64,000 nt of DNA from Zoogloea sp041911615. GTDB lineage: Bacteria; Pseudomonadota; Gammaproteobacteria; Burkholderiales; Rhodocyclaceae. The notes beneath the pieces were generated by a model, which was given only the letters and a program-made list of their open reading frames with translations, was not told the DNA's origin and did not search any database. Numbering within the stretch: position 1 is the stretch's first letter; every line of letters starts with the position of its first letter. Positions 45,815 to 54,789 of this stretch are shown piece by piece. The DNA is taken from contig NZ_JAYROR010000002.1 in assembly GCF_041911615.1 (NCBI RefSeq), forward strand, positions 50,155-114,154, read 5' to 3'. Position numbers and translations under genes: made by a program.

Positions 45815-48800
45815 ATGCGCTCCCTGCACAGCCTGCGCCCCCAGTTTGGAATCGCCATCGCCTATGCGCTGTGCGGCATTCTGTCGCTGCACATCGCGAT
45901 CCCGCCGGGCTACGTCGCGCCACTGTTTCCAGCCGCCGGGATCGCCCTCGCGGCGACGCTCATCTACGGCGCCCGCATCTGGCCGGCGGTTTTGGTCGGA
46001 TCGCTGGCCACCAATTTCTACGCGGCGACCCACTCGGTGCTGCCCGACTGGCCGTGGTTCCTGCCGATCGGCGTCAGCATTGGCGTGCTTGTGCAGGCGA
46101 TGGCCGGCGCCCTGATGGCGCGCCGCTGGATCCGCTTTCCGAGCAGCCTCGATTCCGCCGACGCCATCGTGCGCCTGCTGTTCGCCGCCGCCCCGCTGAG
46201 TTGCCTGATCGGCGCCACCAACGGTGTCGCGCTGCTTGTCCTGTTCGCCAAGCTTCCTCCGGGCGAGGTCGCGTTCAGCTGGTGGAACTGGTGGGCTGGC
46301 GACGCCCTCGGGATTCTCATTGCGACGCCGCTCACGTTCGTCTTCATCGGTACGCCGCGCAGCGACTGGGCACCCCGCCGACTCACCATCGCGCTGCCGC
46401 TGTGCCTCGCGCTGATCCTCCTTGCCGGGCTCGAGACCCAGGTCGCCAAGTGGGAACAGCAGCGCCTGCAATCGCGTTTCGAGCGCGATTCCGGCCACCT
46501 TGCCAGCCTCGTGCGGACCCGTTTCGCGGATTATCTCGACGTGCTCCAGGCCACCGAACGGGTCATGATCGCCGCGCCGCAGCTAGACCACGCCGGCTTC
46601 GAAGCCTTCTCCGCCACCTGGCAATCGCGCTTCAGCGGCGTCCAGGGCATCGGCTGGATTCCGCGAGTCGGCGCATCCCAGCTGGCGAGTTTCGAGCAGC
46701 ACGTCCGCGCCGATCCGGCCAGCCGCAATTTCCGGGTGGTCGACCGCGACGCCGACAACCGTCTGGTTCCGCTCGCGCCACGGCCCGAGTATTACGTGAT
46801 CCGCTACGTCTCGCCGACCGAGCGCAATCGCCGGGCGCTGGGGGTGAACGTGCTGTCGATCAGCCACTCCGCCGAGGTCATCCCGCGGACGCTGGCCGAC
46901 GGCAAGGCCGCCGCCACGCGCGCCTTCGAGCTCACCCAGGAAACCGAGCACAAGCTCGGGGTGGTGATCTACCAGCGCATCCAGAACAGCGCAGGCCATC
47001 CCGCCGGGCTGGTGTTCATCGCGATGCGCATCGAGGACGCCATTCTCGGCATCCTTCAACCCAACGCCATCGCCGGCATCGGCTACTGTCTCGAGGAAAT
47101 CACCCCCCAAGACGCCGCCGGCAAGCGGTTGGCCGGACTCGACGCCTGCCCGAGGGCCGGCAGCCGGCGCGAAGGCGGCCTGCAGCCCTTCCAGGAGACT
47201 TTCGACTTCGCCGGCCAGACGTGGCGCCTCAGCTTCGTGGCCGACCCGGGCTACGCGCCCCTGCACCGGGGCTGGGAAGCCTTTACCCTGATCGCCGTCG
47301 GCCTGGTGTGCACTGGCCTGCTTGGGGCCTTCCTGCTCGCCACCACCGGCCGCGCGCGGCGTGTCGAAGAGCTCGTCGATCGACGCACCGCCGAACTCGC
47401 CGAAGCGAGCCAGCGCCTCAGTGCCCAGCAGGCCATCCTCACGCACGCCGAACGCATCGCCCGCCTCGGCTGCTGGGAGGCGGAAACCGATACCGGGCGC
47501 TGCCACTGGTCGGCGGAGCTGTATCGCATCCTCGGCACCCCGCCGATGCAGGACAGCAGTCTCGACGCGCTGATCGCCGCCACCCACCCGGACGATCGCG
47601 CCACCCTCGACGACGCCCTGCGACGCGTCTCCAACGGCCAGTCCGGTGCCGAACTGGACGTGCGCCTCGCCTCTACCGACGGTCAGGAGCGCATCCTCCA
47701 CTTCACCATCGAGGCCACCCGCGGCGCCCGTCGCGCGCCCCTGCTGCGCGGCACCGTCCAGGACGTCAGCGCCAGTCGCGCCGCCGAAGCCCACATCCAG
47801 TACCTCGCCCACTACGACGTGCTCACCGGGCTGCCCAACCGCAGCCTGTGGGCCAACCGCGCCGAGCAGGCCCTCGCCTTCGCGCGGCGCAACCAGCTGC
47901 GGCTGGGCGTGCTGTTCCTCGATCTGGACAACTTCAAGACGATCAACGACACCCTCGGCCACCCGGTGGGCGATCGCCTGCTATCGGCCGTCGCCAAGCG
48001 CCTGAGCGCCACCCTGCGCGACGAGGACGTGCTCGCCCGCCTCGGCGGCGACGAGTTCGTGGTGCTGCTGCCCCAGCTCACCCGCCCCGACGACGCCGCG
48101 ACCGTCGCCCGCAAGCTGATCGCCAGCCTCACCGCACCGTTCTCCATCGACGGCCAGGATCTCGTCACCTCCACCAGCATCGGCATCGCCCTCTACCCCG
48201 GCAACGGCGCCGACATCGACACCCTACTCAAGCACGCCGACACCGCCATGTACGAGGCCAAGAGCGAGGGGCGCAACGATTTCCGCTACTTCACGCCTGA
48301 CATGAACAGCCGCGCCTACGCCCGGCTGAAGCTCGAAAACGCCCTGCGCCGGGCACTGGAACGCAACGAACTGGTGCTCGAATATCAGCCTCAGTGGGAG
48401 ATGCCGGGCGAGCGTCTGGTGGGGGTCGAGGCGCTGGTGCGCTGGAACCATCCGGAGAGCGGACGCGTGCCCCCCAACGAGTTCATTCCCCTCGCCGAGG
48501 AGACCGGCATCATCCACGCCATCGGCGACTGGGTCCTGCAGGAAGCCTGCCGCCAGCAGGTCGCCTGGCACACCGCCGGCCTGCCGGTGCCCGTGGTCGC
48601 GGTAAATATCTCGGCACTGCAGTTCCGCAAGGCCGGCTTCCTCGAACGCGTCCGGCAGGTCATCGCCGACAGTGGCGCCCTGCCCGACCGCCTCGAACTC
48701 GAACTCACCGAGAGCGCCCTGATGCAGCCCACGCCCGAGATCGAGGCCCAGCTCGCGACCCTGCGCGCGATGGGCATCGGCCTCGCGCTGGACGATTTCG

Positions 48801-49096
48801 GCACCGGCTATTCCAGCCTCGCCTACCTCAAGCGCCTGCCACTCACCCATCTCAAGATCGACCGCTCCTTCGTACGCGACCTGCCCGGCGATGCCGAGGA
48901 CGCCGCCATTGCCGCCGCCACCCTCTCCATCGCCCGCGATCTGGGCCTGGCGGTGATCGCCGAAGGGGTCGAGACCGAGGCCCAGCGCGACTTCCTGCTC
49001 GCGCGCCAGTGCCACGTGATGCAGGGCTTCCTGTTCGCCCGTCCGCTGCCGGCCGCCGCGCTCACCCGTCTGCTGCAGGACGGGGCCGCCCGCTAG
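45815..49096 (+). CDS. MASE1-CHASE-PAS-GGDEF-EAL cyclic-di-GMP enzyme
   Basis: A membrane c-di-GMP synthase/phosphodiesterase of about 1093 residues. Order: MASE1 integral membrane sensor (about 10-200), periplasmic CHASE domain (about 225-450), a further helix, PAS (about 540-640), GGDEF near residue 743, EAL from residue 872. GGDEF is intact and preceded by an RDED inhibitory site. EAL has EALVRW, NISALQF, ELTESAL, DDFGTGYSS and LKIDRSF, so both activities look possible. An earlier in-frame ATG at 45767 overlaps a -10-like TACAAT (45763-45768), so the ATG at 45815 is preferred. Confidence 0.9.
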   Translation: MRSLHSLRPQFGIAIAYALCGILSLHIAIPPGYVAPLFPAAGIALAATLIYGARIWPAVLVGSLATNFYAATHSVLPDWPWFLPIGVSIGVLVQAMAGALMARRWIRFPSSLDSADAIVRLLFAAAPLSCLIGATNGVALLVLFAKLPPGEVAFSWWNWWAGDALGILIATPLTFVFIGTPRSDWAPRRLTIALPLCLALILLAGLETQVAKWEQQRLQSRFERDSGHLASLVRTRFADYLDVLQATERVMIAAPQLDHAGFEAFSATWQSRFSGVQGIGWIPRVGASQLASFEQHVRADPASRNFRVVDRDADNRLVPLAPRPEYYVIRYVSPTERNRRALGVNVLSISHSAEVIPRTLADGKAAATRAFELTQETEHKLGVVIYQRIQNSAGHPAGLVFIAMRIEDAILGILQPNAIAGIGYCLEEITPQDAAGKRLAGLDACPRAGSRREGGLQPFQETFDFAGQTWRLSFVADPGYAPLHRGWEAFTLIAVGLVCTGLLGAFLLATTGRARRVEELVDRRTAELAEASQRLSAQQAILTHAERIARLGCWEAETDTGRCHWSAELYRILGTPPMQDSSLDALIAATHPDDRATLDDALRRVSNGQSGAELDVRLASTDGQERILHFTIEATRGARRAPLLRGTVQDVSASRAAEAHIQYLAHYDVLTGLPNRSLWANRAEQALAFARRNQLRLGVLFLDLDNFKTINDTLGHPVGDRLLSAVAKRLSATLRDEDVLARLGGDEFVVLLPQLTRPDDAATVARKLIASLTAPFSIDGQDLVTSTSIGIALYPGNGADIDTLLKHADTAMYEAKSEGRNDFRYFTPDMNSRAYARLKLENALRRALERNELVLEYQPQWEMPGERLVGVEALVRWNHPESGRVPPNEFIPLAEETGIIHAIGDWVLQEACRQQVAWHTAGLPVPVVAVNISALQFRKAGFLERVRQVIADSGALPDRLELELTESALMQPTPEIEAQLATLRAMGIGLALDDFGTGYSSLAYLKRLPLTHLKIDRSFVRDLPGDAEDAAIAAATLSIARDLGLAVIAEGVETEAQRDFLLARQCHVMQGFLFARPLPAAALTRLLQDGAAR

Positions 49097-50028
49097 GCCT
49101 CGCCCGCCATGCGAATCCGCGCCATCGCCAGCGACGCGGCGGCAGTACGGTTTTCGACGCCCAGCTTGGCGAAGACGTGCTCCAGGTGCTTGTTCACGGT
49201 GCGCGGGCTGGAACCGAGAATCTCGCCGATGTCGGGGCTGGTCTTGCCCTTGATGACCCAGTAGAGCACCTCCGCCTCGCGGGTGGTCAGGCGGAAAGCG
49301 GCCTGCAGGGCATCGATCGCCGCCGCGTCCGACTCCTCCCGCAGGGCCAGCAGCCATTCGTCCTCGCCGGCCCGCTCGTGCAGCGTGAATACCAGCCGGC
49401 GCGCCCCCTGGCTCCGGGTGAGCGGCGGAAACGCGCGCCCCTCGCGACGTGCCCGGCTCGACTCGGCGATCCACGCCATCACGGCCGGCGGCGCATCGTC
49501 CGACGCGCTGCCGAAGTAATCCGCCAGCAGCTTGCGCGCCAGCGGCGTCTGCCACACCAGCCGGCCGGTTTCCGGGTGCACCGCCAGCGTCGCCTGGCCG
49601 AAGGCGTCGAGCGCGCTGCGCGCCTGGCGCATCAGGCGGGCGCTCTGCATGTGGGCGGCGATGCGTGCCAGCACTTCCTGCGGGCGGATCGGCTTGGTGA
49701 CGTAGTCGGCGCCGCCGGCATCGAACGCAGCCACCACGTGCTCGGTCTCGGTGAGGCCGGTCATGAAGACGATCGGGATGTGCCGGGTCGCGAAGTCCGC
49801 CTTCAGCCGCCGCGCCACTTCGAAGCCGTCCATGCCCGGCATCACCGCATCGAGCAGGATCACGTCGGGCACGCTGTGCTGGGCACGCTGCAGGGCCGTC
49901 TCGCCGTTGGTGGCGACGAGCACGGTGTAGCCGGCCTCGTCGAGGGCGTCGTGGAGCAGCGACAGGTTCTCGGGGATGTCATCCACGATCAGCACGAGAT
50001 CGGCGTTGAGCCGGTCGAAATCAGGCAT
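49093..50028 (-). CDS. LuxR-type response regulator
   Basis: A 311-residue regulator with a receiver domain (Asp60 in VILLDAVMPG, Lys in YVTKPI), a middle region of about 100 residues resembling a small PAS-like domain, and a C-terminal LuxR helix-turn-helix (TTREAEVLYWVIKGKTSPDIGE in part, RTVNKHLEHVFAKL). Its ATG lies 8 bases inside the end of the hybrid kinase gene, so the two are translationally coupled and very likely partners. Target genes unknown. It ends tail to tail with the GGDEF-EAL gene; the two share a CTAG that supplies both stop codons. Confidence 0.9.
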   Translation of the reverse strand: MPDFDRLNADLVLIVDDIPENLSLLHDALDEAGYTVLVATNGETALQRAQHSVPDVILLDAVMPGMDGFEVARRLKADFATRHIPIVFMTGLTETEHVVAAFDAGGADYVTKPIRPQEVLARIAAHMQSARLMRQARSALDAFGQATLAVHPETGRLVWQTPLARKLLADYFGSASDDAPPAVMAWIAESSRARREGRAFPPLTRSQGARRLVFTLHERAGEDEWLLALREESDAAAIDALQAAFRLTTREAEVLYWVIKGKTSPDIGEILGSSPRTVNKHLEHVFAKLGVENRTAAASLAMARIRMAGEA

Positions 50029-53000
50029 GGCGAGCTTTGTCCAACAGGGGCGCAATGGCGTCGAGGCGGAAATTGCGGGCGTGGCCGCGCAGTTCGGCGA
50101 CGAAGGGGGCGTAGGCCGGGTCCGCCGCCTCGATCTCGTCGAGCCGGCGCAGGATACCCTTCACGTAGCCCAGTTCAAGCTGCTCGGCCAGCGGCGCCAG
50201 CAGCGCGGCGGGCGGATAGACGACGCCGGCGGGCAGCGTCGGCGCCGGCGGCGGGAGCGGACGCTCCAGCCATTCGAGGCCGAGGCGCTGGCCGATCCAG
50301 TCGAGCAGCTCGGTCACCTGCACCGGCTTGAGGATGAAATCCCGTTGCGCGACGCCCAGCGCGTTGTCGTCTCCGTGCAGGCCGCGCTCGTAGGCGTTGG
50401 CCGAGATGATCGCCACCGGCACCCCGGCCATGTCGGCCGAAGCGGCACCGGCACGGATGCGGCGGATGGTCTCCCAACCGTCGATCCCCGGCATCGCCAG
50501 GTCCATGAAGACCAGATCGGGCTTGAAGCGCGGCAGCACGCGCAGGCATTCCAGCCCCGACGCCGCCTGGGCCAGCGAGAAGCCGAGCGGTTCGAGCAGG
50601 TTGATGAGGAACTCCCGGTCCACCCGCTCGTTGTCCACCACCAGGATGCGACGGCGGTCGCCGGCATAGCCGACACGGTTCTTGCGCGGCAGGTCGGCGC
50701 CCGCCCGCTCGCCATGCACCTGGGGCAGGAACAGCCGCACCCGGAAGGTGCTGCCGACCCCCGGCGCACTGGTGGCAGTGAGTTCGCCGCCCATCACGTC
50801 GGCGAACATCCGGCTGATCGTCAGGCCCAGCCCGGCGCCGCTGGCGCCCTGGGCGGCGCTGCCGCGGGAGAACGGGTCGAAGATGCGCTCGAGCTCCGCC
50901 TGGCCGATGCCTGGGCCGCTGTCCGCCACTTCGAAGGTGGCCATTTCCATCCGGTAGGCGACGCGCAGGCAGATGCTGCCCCGGGCGGTGAACTTCACCG
51001 CGTTGCCCAGCAGGTTGATGAGGATCTGGCGCACCCGCTTGGCGTCGGCGCGGATCACCGCGGGCATCTCGCCCTTCGGCTCGTAGCGGAAACTCAGCCC
51101 CTTGTTGCGGGCCTGCACCTCGAACATGGCGACGATCTGCTGCATGAAATCGCGAAAATCCAGCGGTTTCACGTCGAGCGCCAGCTTGCCACCCTCGATG
51201 CGGGCGATGTCGAGGGTGCCTTCGATCACCGACAGCAGATGGTCGCCGCTGCGGCGGATGATGTTCACGGCCTGACGCCGGTTGGGCGGGATCGCATCGT
51301 CGCCGTCGAGGATCTGGGCGTAGCCGAGGATGCTGTTGAGCGGCGTGCGCAGTTCGTGGCTGATCGCCGTGATGTAGCGGCTCTTGGCCTGGTTGGCCAG
51401 CTCCGCAGCCTGCTTGGCGCGCTGCAGCTGCTCGTCGGTGCGGCGGTGGGATTCGATCTCGCGCATCAGCAGGCTGGTCTGGCGGTTCGACTCCTCCTGT
51501 GCCACCTGGCGGCTCTTGTGGGTCAGCACCAGCCACCACAGCGCGAGGCCGCTGGCCAGCAACAACGCAAAGTAACCCTTGATGAAGGCCAGCCGGAGCG
51601 CCGGCGCGAGATCGGCCGCCCGCTCGCCCAGCAGCGTGACGCCCTGCTGATGGAGCAGCCACATCAGCAGCCCGAGCGCGGGCGCCACCACCGCCATCAG
51701 CAGCAGGTAGTGCCCCAGGCCGGTTTCGAGGTACGGCCAGGCCGCCCGCGGCAACACCCGGCGCATCGCCGCCGCCCACTGGGACGACAGCCGCGCCTGG
51801 GGTTTGCAGAGATCGTTGCAGCGGGCGTCGAGGGAGCAGCACAGGGAGCAGATCGCGCCCTGGTAGGCCGGGCAGCGCGCCAGATCGTCGGCTTCGTACG
51901 TGCGCTCGCAGATCACGCAGGTATGGCTGTTGCCGGGCGCGGCCTCGGGCTGACGCGCCAGGTAGTAGCGCCCGCCAGTCGCCCAGGCGATCAGCGGAGC
52001 GGCCACAAACGCCGTCACCAGCGCGATCAACGCCGAGAACGCCTGCGGCCCCGCCCCGAACGCCCCCGCCCAAGCCGCCACCGACACCCCGGACGCGATG
52101 CCCATCGCCCCCACGCCGACCGGGTTGATGTCGTACAGATGCGCCCGCTTGAACTCGATGCCCGGTGGCGACAGGCCCAGCGGCTTGTTGACGACCAGAT
52201 CGGCCACCACCGCCATCATCCAGGCGATGGCCACGTTGGCATACAAGCCCAGCACCTTGCCGATGGCCTGAAACACGTCCAGCTCCATCAGCATCAGCGC
52301 GATCACGGTATTGAACACCACCCACACAACCCGCCCCGGATGGCTGTGGGTGAGCCGCGCGAAAAAGTTCGACCACGCCAGCGAGCCCGCGTAGGCGTTG
52401 GTCACGTTGATCTTGAGCTGCGAGACGACCACGAACAGCGCCGTCGCCGCCACCGCCCAGCGCAGATGCGGAAAGACGTACTCGTAGGCCGCCAGGTACA
52501 TCTGGTTGGGGTCCACCGCCCGCGCCGCCGGCACCGCGTTGCTGATCGCCAGGTAAGCCAGCAGCGCCCCACCGAGCATCTTGACCACGCCCAGCAGCAC
52601 CCACCCCGGACCGCCCACCAGCACCGCAACCCACCAGCGTCGGGCGGTGGTGGCGGTCTTCTCGGGCATGAAGCGAAGGTAGTCGGCCTGCTCGCCCATC
52701 TGGGTGATGAGGGCGATGCCGACGGTGAGCGCCGCACCGAAGGCATGCAGATTGAAACCGGCACCGACGCCCCGCTCGCCACCATAGTCCGCCAGACCGC
52801 CAAGGATGTCCGGCCGCTCGCCGAACACGAACAGGTAGGGCACCACCAGCATCACCAGCCACAGGGGGAGCGTCAGCGCCTGCAGGCGGGTGATCGCGGT
52901 GACGCCGTGGGTGACCAGCGGGATCACCACCAGGGCGCACAGCAGGTAACCCCAGGCCGGCGGAATGTCGAAGGCCAGTTCCAGCGCGTAGGCCATGATC

Positions 53001-53416
53001 GCCGCCTCGAGGGCGAAGAAGATGAAGGTGAACGAGGCGTAGATCAGCGACGTGAGCGTCGAGCCGATGTAGCCGAAACCCGCGCCACGGGTGAGCAGAT
53101 CCATGTCCACGCCGTGGCGCGCGGCATAGACGCTGATCGGCAGTCCGGCGAGAAAGATGATGAGCCCCGCCGCGAGGATCGCCAGGAGCGCGTTGAGAAA
53201 GCCGTAATCGACCAGCAGCGTGGCGCCGACGGCTTCGAGCACCAGAAAGGAGGCCACCCCGAACGCGGTGTTGGCCACCTGCAGCTCGGACCAGCGCCGG
53301 AAGCTGCGCGGGGTGAAGCGCAGCGCGTAGTCCTCGATCGTCTCCCGCGCGACCCAGGTGTTGTAGTCGCGGCGGATCTTGACGACCCGCTGGACGGCCT
53401 CTGGCTCGCCTTCCAT
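50021..53416 (-). CDS. NCS1-permease/histidine kinase/receiver fusion
   Basis: About 1131 residues. Residues 45-485 form a twelve-helix NCS1-type (purine/cytosine permease family) transporter, with an Arg/Tyr-rich cytoplasmic start. Residues 500-540 hold eight cysteines (CVIC, RC, ICSLCC, RCNDLC), which may bind zinc or another metal. Two more membrane helices follow (about 570-635). The kinase core has His688 in ISHELRTPLN, INLLGNAVKF, DSGPGIG and GAGLGLTIS. A C-terminal receiver has Asp973 in FMDLAMPG, plus a helical tail. The ATG overlaps the pilR stop (TGATG); a GTG one codon earlier is possible. Whether it transports or only senses a base-like ligand is unknown. Confidence 0.9.
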   Translation of the reverse strand: MEGEPEAVQRVVKIRRDYNTWVARETIEDYALRFTPRSFRRWSELQVANTAFGVASFLVLEAVGATLLVDYGFLNALLAILAAGLIIFLAGLPISVYAARHGVDMDLLTRGAGFGYIGSTLTSLIYASFTFIFFALEAAIMAYALELAFDIPPAWGYLLCALVVIPLVTHGVTAITRLQALTLPLWLVMLVVPYLFVFGERPDILGGLADYGGERGVGAGFNLHAFGAALTVGIALITQMGEQADYLRFMPEKTATTARRWWVAVLVGGPGWVLLGVVKMLGGALLAYLAISNAVPAARAVDPNQMYLAAYEYVFPHLRWAVAATALFVVVSQLKINVTNAYAGSLAWSNFFARLTHSHPGRVVWVVFNTVIALMLMELDVFQAIGKVLGLYANVAIAWMMAVVADLVVNKPLGLSPPGIEFKRAHLYDINPVGVGAMGIASGVSVAAWAGAFGAGPQAFSALIALVTAFVAAPLIAWATGGRYYLARQPEAAPGNSHTCVICERTYEADDLARCPAYQGAICSLCCSLDARCNDLCKPQARLSSQWAAAMRRVLPRAAWPYLETGLGHYLLLMAVVAPALGLLMWLLHQQGVTLLGERAADLAPALRLAFIKGYFALLLASGLALWWLVLTHKSRQVAQEESNRQTSLLMREIESHRRTDEQLQRAKQAAELANQAKSRYITAISHELRTPLNSILGYAQILDGDDAIPPNRRQAVNIIRRSGDHLLSVIEGTLDIARIEGGKLALDVKPLDFRDFMQQIVAMFEVQARNKGLSFRYEPKGEMPAVIRADAKRVRQILINLLGNAVKFTARGSICLRVAYRMEMATFEVADSGPGIGQAELERIFDPFSRGSAAQGASGAGLGLTISRMFADVMGGELTATSAPGVGSTFRVRLFLPQVHGERAGADLPRKNRVGYAGDRRRILVVDNERVDREFLINLLEPLGFSLAQAASGLECLRVLPRFKPDLVFMDLAMPGIDGWETIRRIRAGAASADMAGVPVAIISANAYERGLHGDDNALGVAQRDFILKPVQVTELLDWIGQRLGLEWLERPLPPPAPTLPAGVVYPPAALLAPLAEQLELGYVKGILRRLDEIEAADPAYAPFVAELRGHARNFRLDAIAPLLDKARHA

Positions 53417-54789
53417 CACTCCTTGATGCCCAGACGTTCGAGGCGATAGCGCAGCGAACGGAAGGTCACGCCCAGCGCCCGCGCGGCGGCGGTGCGGTTG
53501 CCGCCGGATTTTTCGAGGGCTTCCTCGATCACGTGGCGCTCCACCTGATCGAGGTATTCCTGCAGGTCGGCCCCACCCGGGGTCGCCGGCGCGGCGGGCG
53601 TCACCTCGCCCATGTCGGCGGGGTCGATGAGCAGGTCCTCGGCTTCGATGACGCTACCCGACGACAGGGCCAGGGCACGTTCGAGGATGTTCTCCAGCTC
53701 GCGCACGTTGCCGGGGAAGGCGTAGGCCTTGAGCGCCGCCACCGCCGCATCGCTGAGCCGTGCCAGCGGCAGCCCCGACGCCTCGGCGAGGCGGGCGAGC
53801 AGGATCTCGGCCAGCTGGGGGATGTCCTCGGCCCGTTCGCGCAGCGAAGGCATGCGCAGCTCGATGACGTTGAGGCGGTAGAACAAGTCCTGGCGGAAAC
53901 GCGCCGCCTCCACCATCGCCTTGAGGTTCTGGTGGGTGGCGCTGAGAATGCGCACGTCCACCGCGGTCTCGACGGTGTCGCCGAGGCGGCGGAATTTCTT
54001 CTCCTGGATCGCCCGCAGCAGCTTGACCTGCATCGGCAACGGCAGATCGCCCACCTCGTCGAGGAACAGCGTGCCGCCGTGGGCGGCCTGGAAGAAGCCC
54101 TCCCGATCCACGTCCGCGCCGGTAAAAGCCCCCTTTTTGGCGCCGAAGAATTCGCTCTCCATCAGGTTCTCGGGAATCGCGCCGCAGTTGACCGCCACGA
54201 AGGGCGCGCCGGCGCGCGGGCCGAGCTGGTGGATCATCCGCGCCGCGCGCTCCTTGCCGCTGCCCGACTCCCCCGAGATGAACACCGGCGCCTGGCTCTT
54301 GGCGAGCTTCTCGATCAGCGAGCGCACCTGCAGGATCGCCGCCGAACTGCCGGTGAGGCTCGAGGTGTCCTTCTTGCGCGCCTCGTCGTCCTTGGCCTGC
54401 ACCGAAAAGACCGATTTGACGAGGGCCCGCAGCTGGTCGATCGACACCGGTTTGGAGAGATAGTCGAAAGCGCCGGCCTTGAGCGCGGTGACGGCGTTGT
54501 CCATGCTGCCGAACGCGGTGATCACCGCCACCGGCAGGTCGCGCACGTTCTCGGCGATGTATTTGACCAGTTCGAGGCCGTCGCCGTCGGGCAGGCGCAT
54601 GTCGGTGAGGCACAGGCGATAGCGCCGCTCGGCGAGCAGCGCGCGGGCCTCGGCGAGGGTGGCGGCGCCATCGCTGGCGAGGCCGAGACGCAGCAGGCTC
54701 AGTTCGAGCAGCTCGCGGATGTCGTCCTCGTCATCGACGATGAGCACATCGGGACCGCTGGAGCGGGCTCGTCTTTCGGTGTGGTTCAT
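53416..54789 (-). CDS. pilR: Sigma-54 response regulator PilR
   Basis: NtrC-family activator of 457 residues. The receiver has Asp63 (LTDMRLPDGD). The AAA+ domain has GESGSGKE, the GAFTGA loop and FLDEVGDLP, and the C-terminal Fis-type helix-turn-helix reads NRTAAARALGVTFRSLRYRLERLGIK. This C-terminus is characteristic of PilR, which activates type IV pilin (pilA) transcription with sigma-54. Its ATG overlaps the pilS stop (ATGA). No pilin gene is in the window, so the target is unlinked. Confidence 0.9.
   Translation of the reverse strand: MNHTERRARSSGPDVLIVDDEDDIRELLELSLLRLGLASDGAATLAEARALLAERRYRLCLTDMRLPDGDGLELVKYIAENVRDLPVAVITAFGSMDNAVTALKAGAFDYLSKPVSIDQLRALVKSVFSVQAKDDEARKKDTSSLTGSSAAILQVRSLIEKLAKSQAPVFISGESGSGKERAARMIHQLGPRAGAPFVAVNCGAIPENLMESEFFGAKKGAFTGADVDREGFFQAAHGGTLFLDEVGDLPLPMQVKLLRAIQEKKFRRLGDTVETAVDVRILSATHQNLKAMVEAARFRQDLFYRLNVIELRMPSLRERAEDIPQLAEILLARLAEASGLPLARLSDAAVAALKAYAFPGNVRELENILERALALSSGSVIEAEDLLIDPADMGEVTPAAPATPGGADLQEYLDQVERHVIEEALEKSGGNRTAAARALGVTFRSLRYRLERLGIKE

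Noticed and set aside
49976..53449. A 1157-codon open frame on the plus strand opposite the transporter-kinase
   Set aside because: Composition is typical of a shadow (Gln/Arg/His-rich), and the minus strand encodes recognisable permease, kinase and receiver domains.
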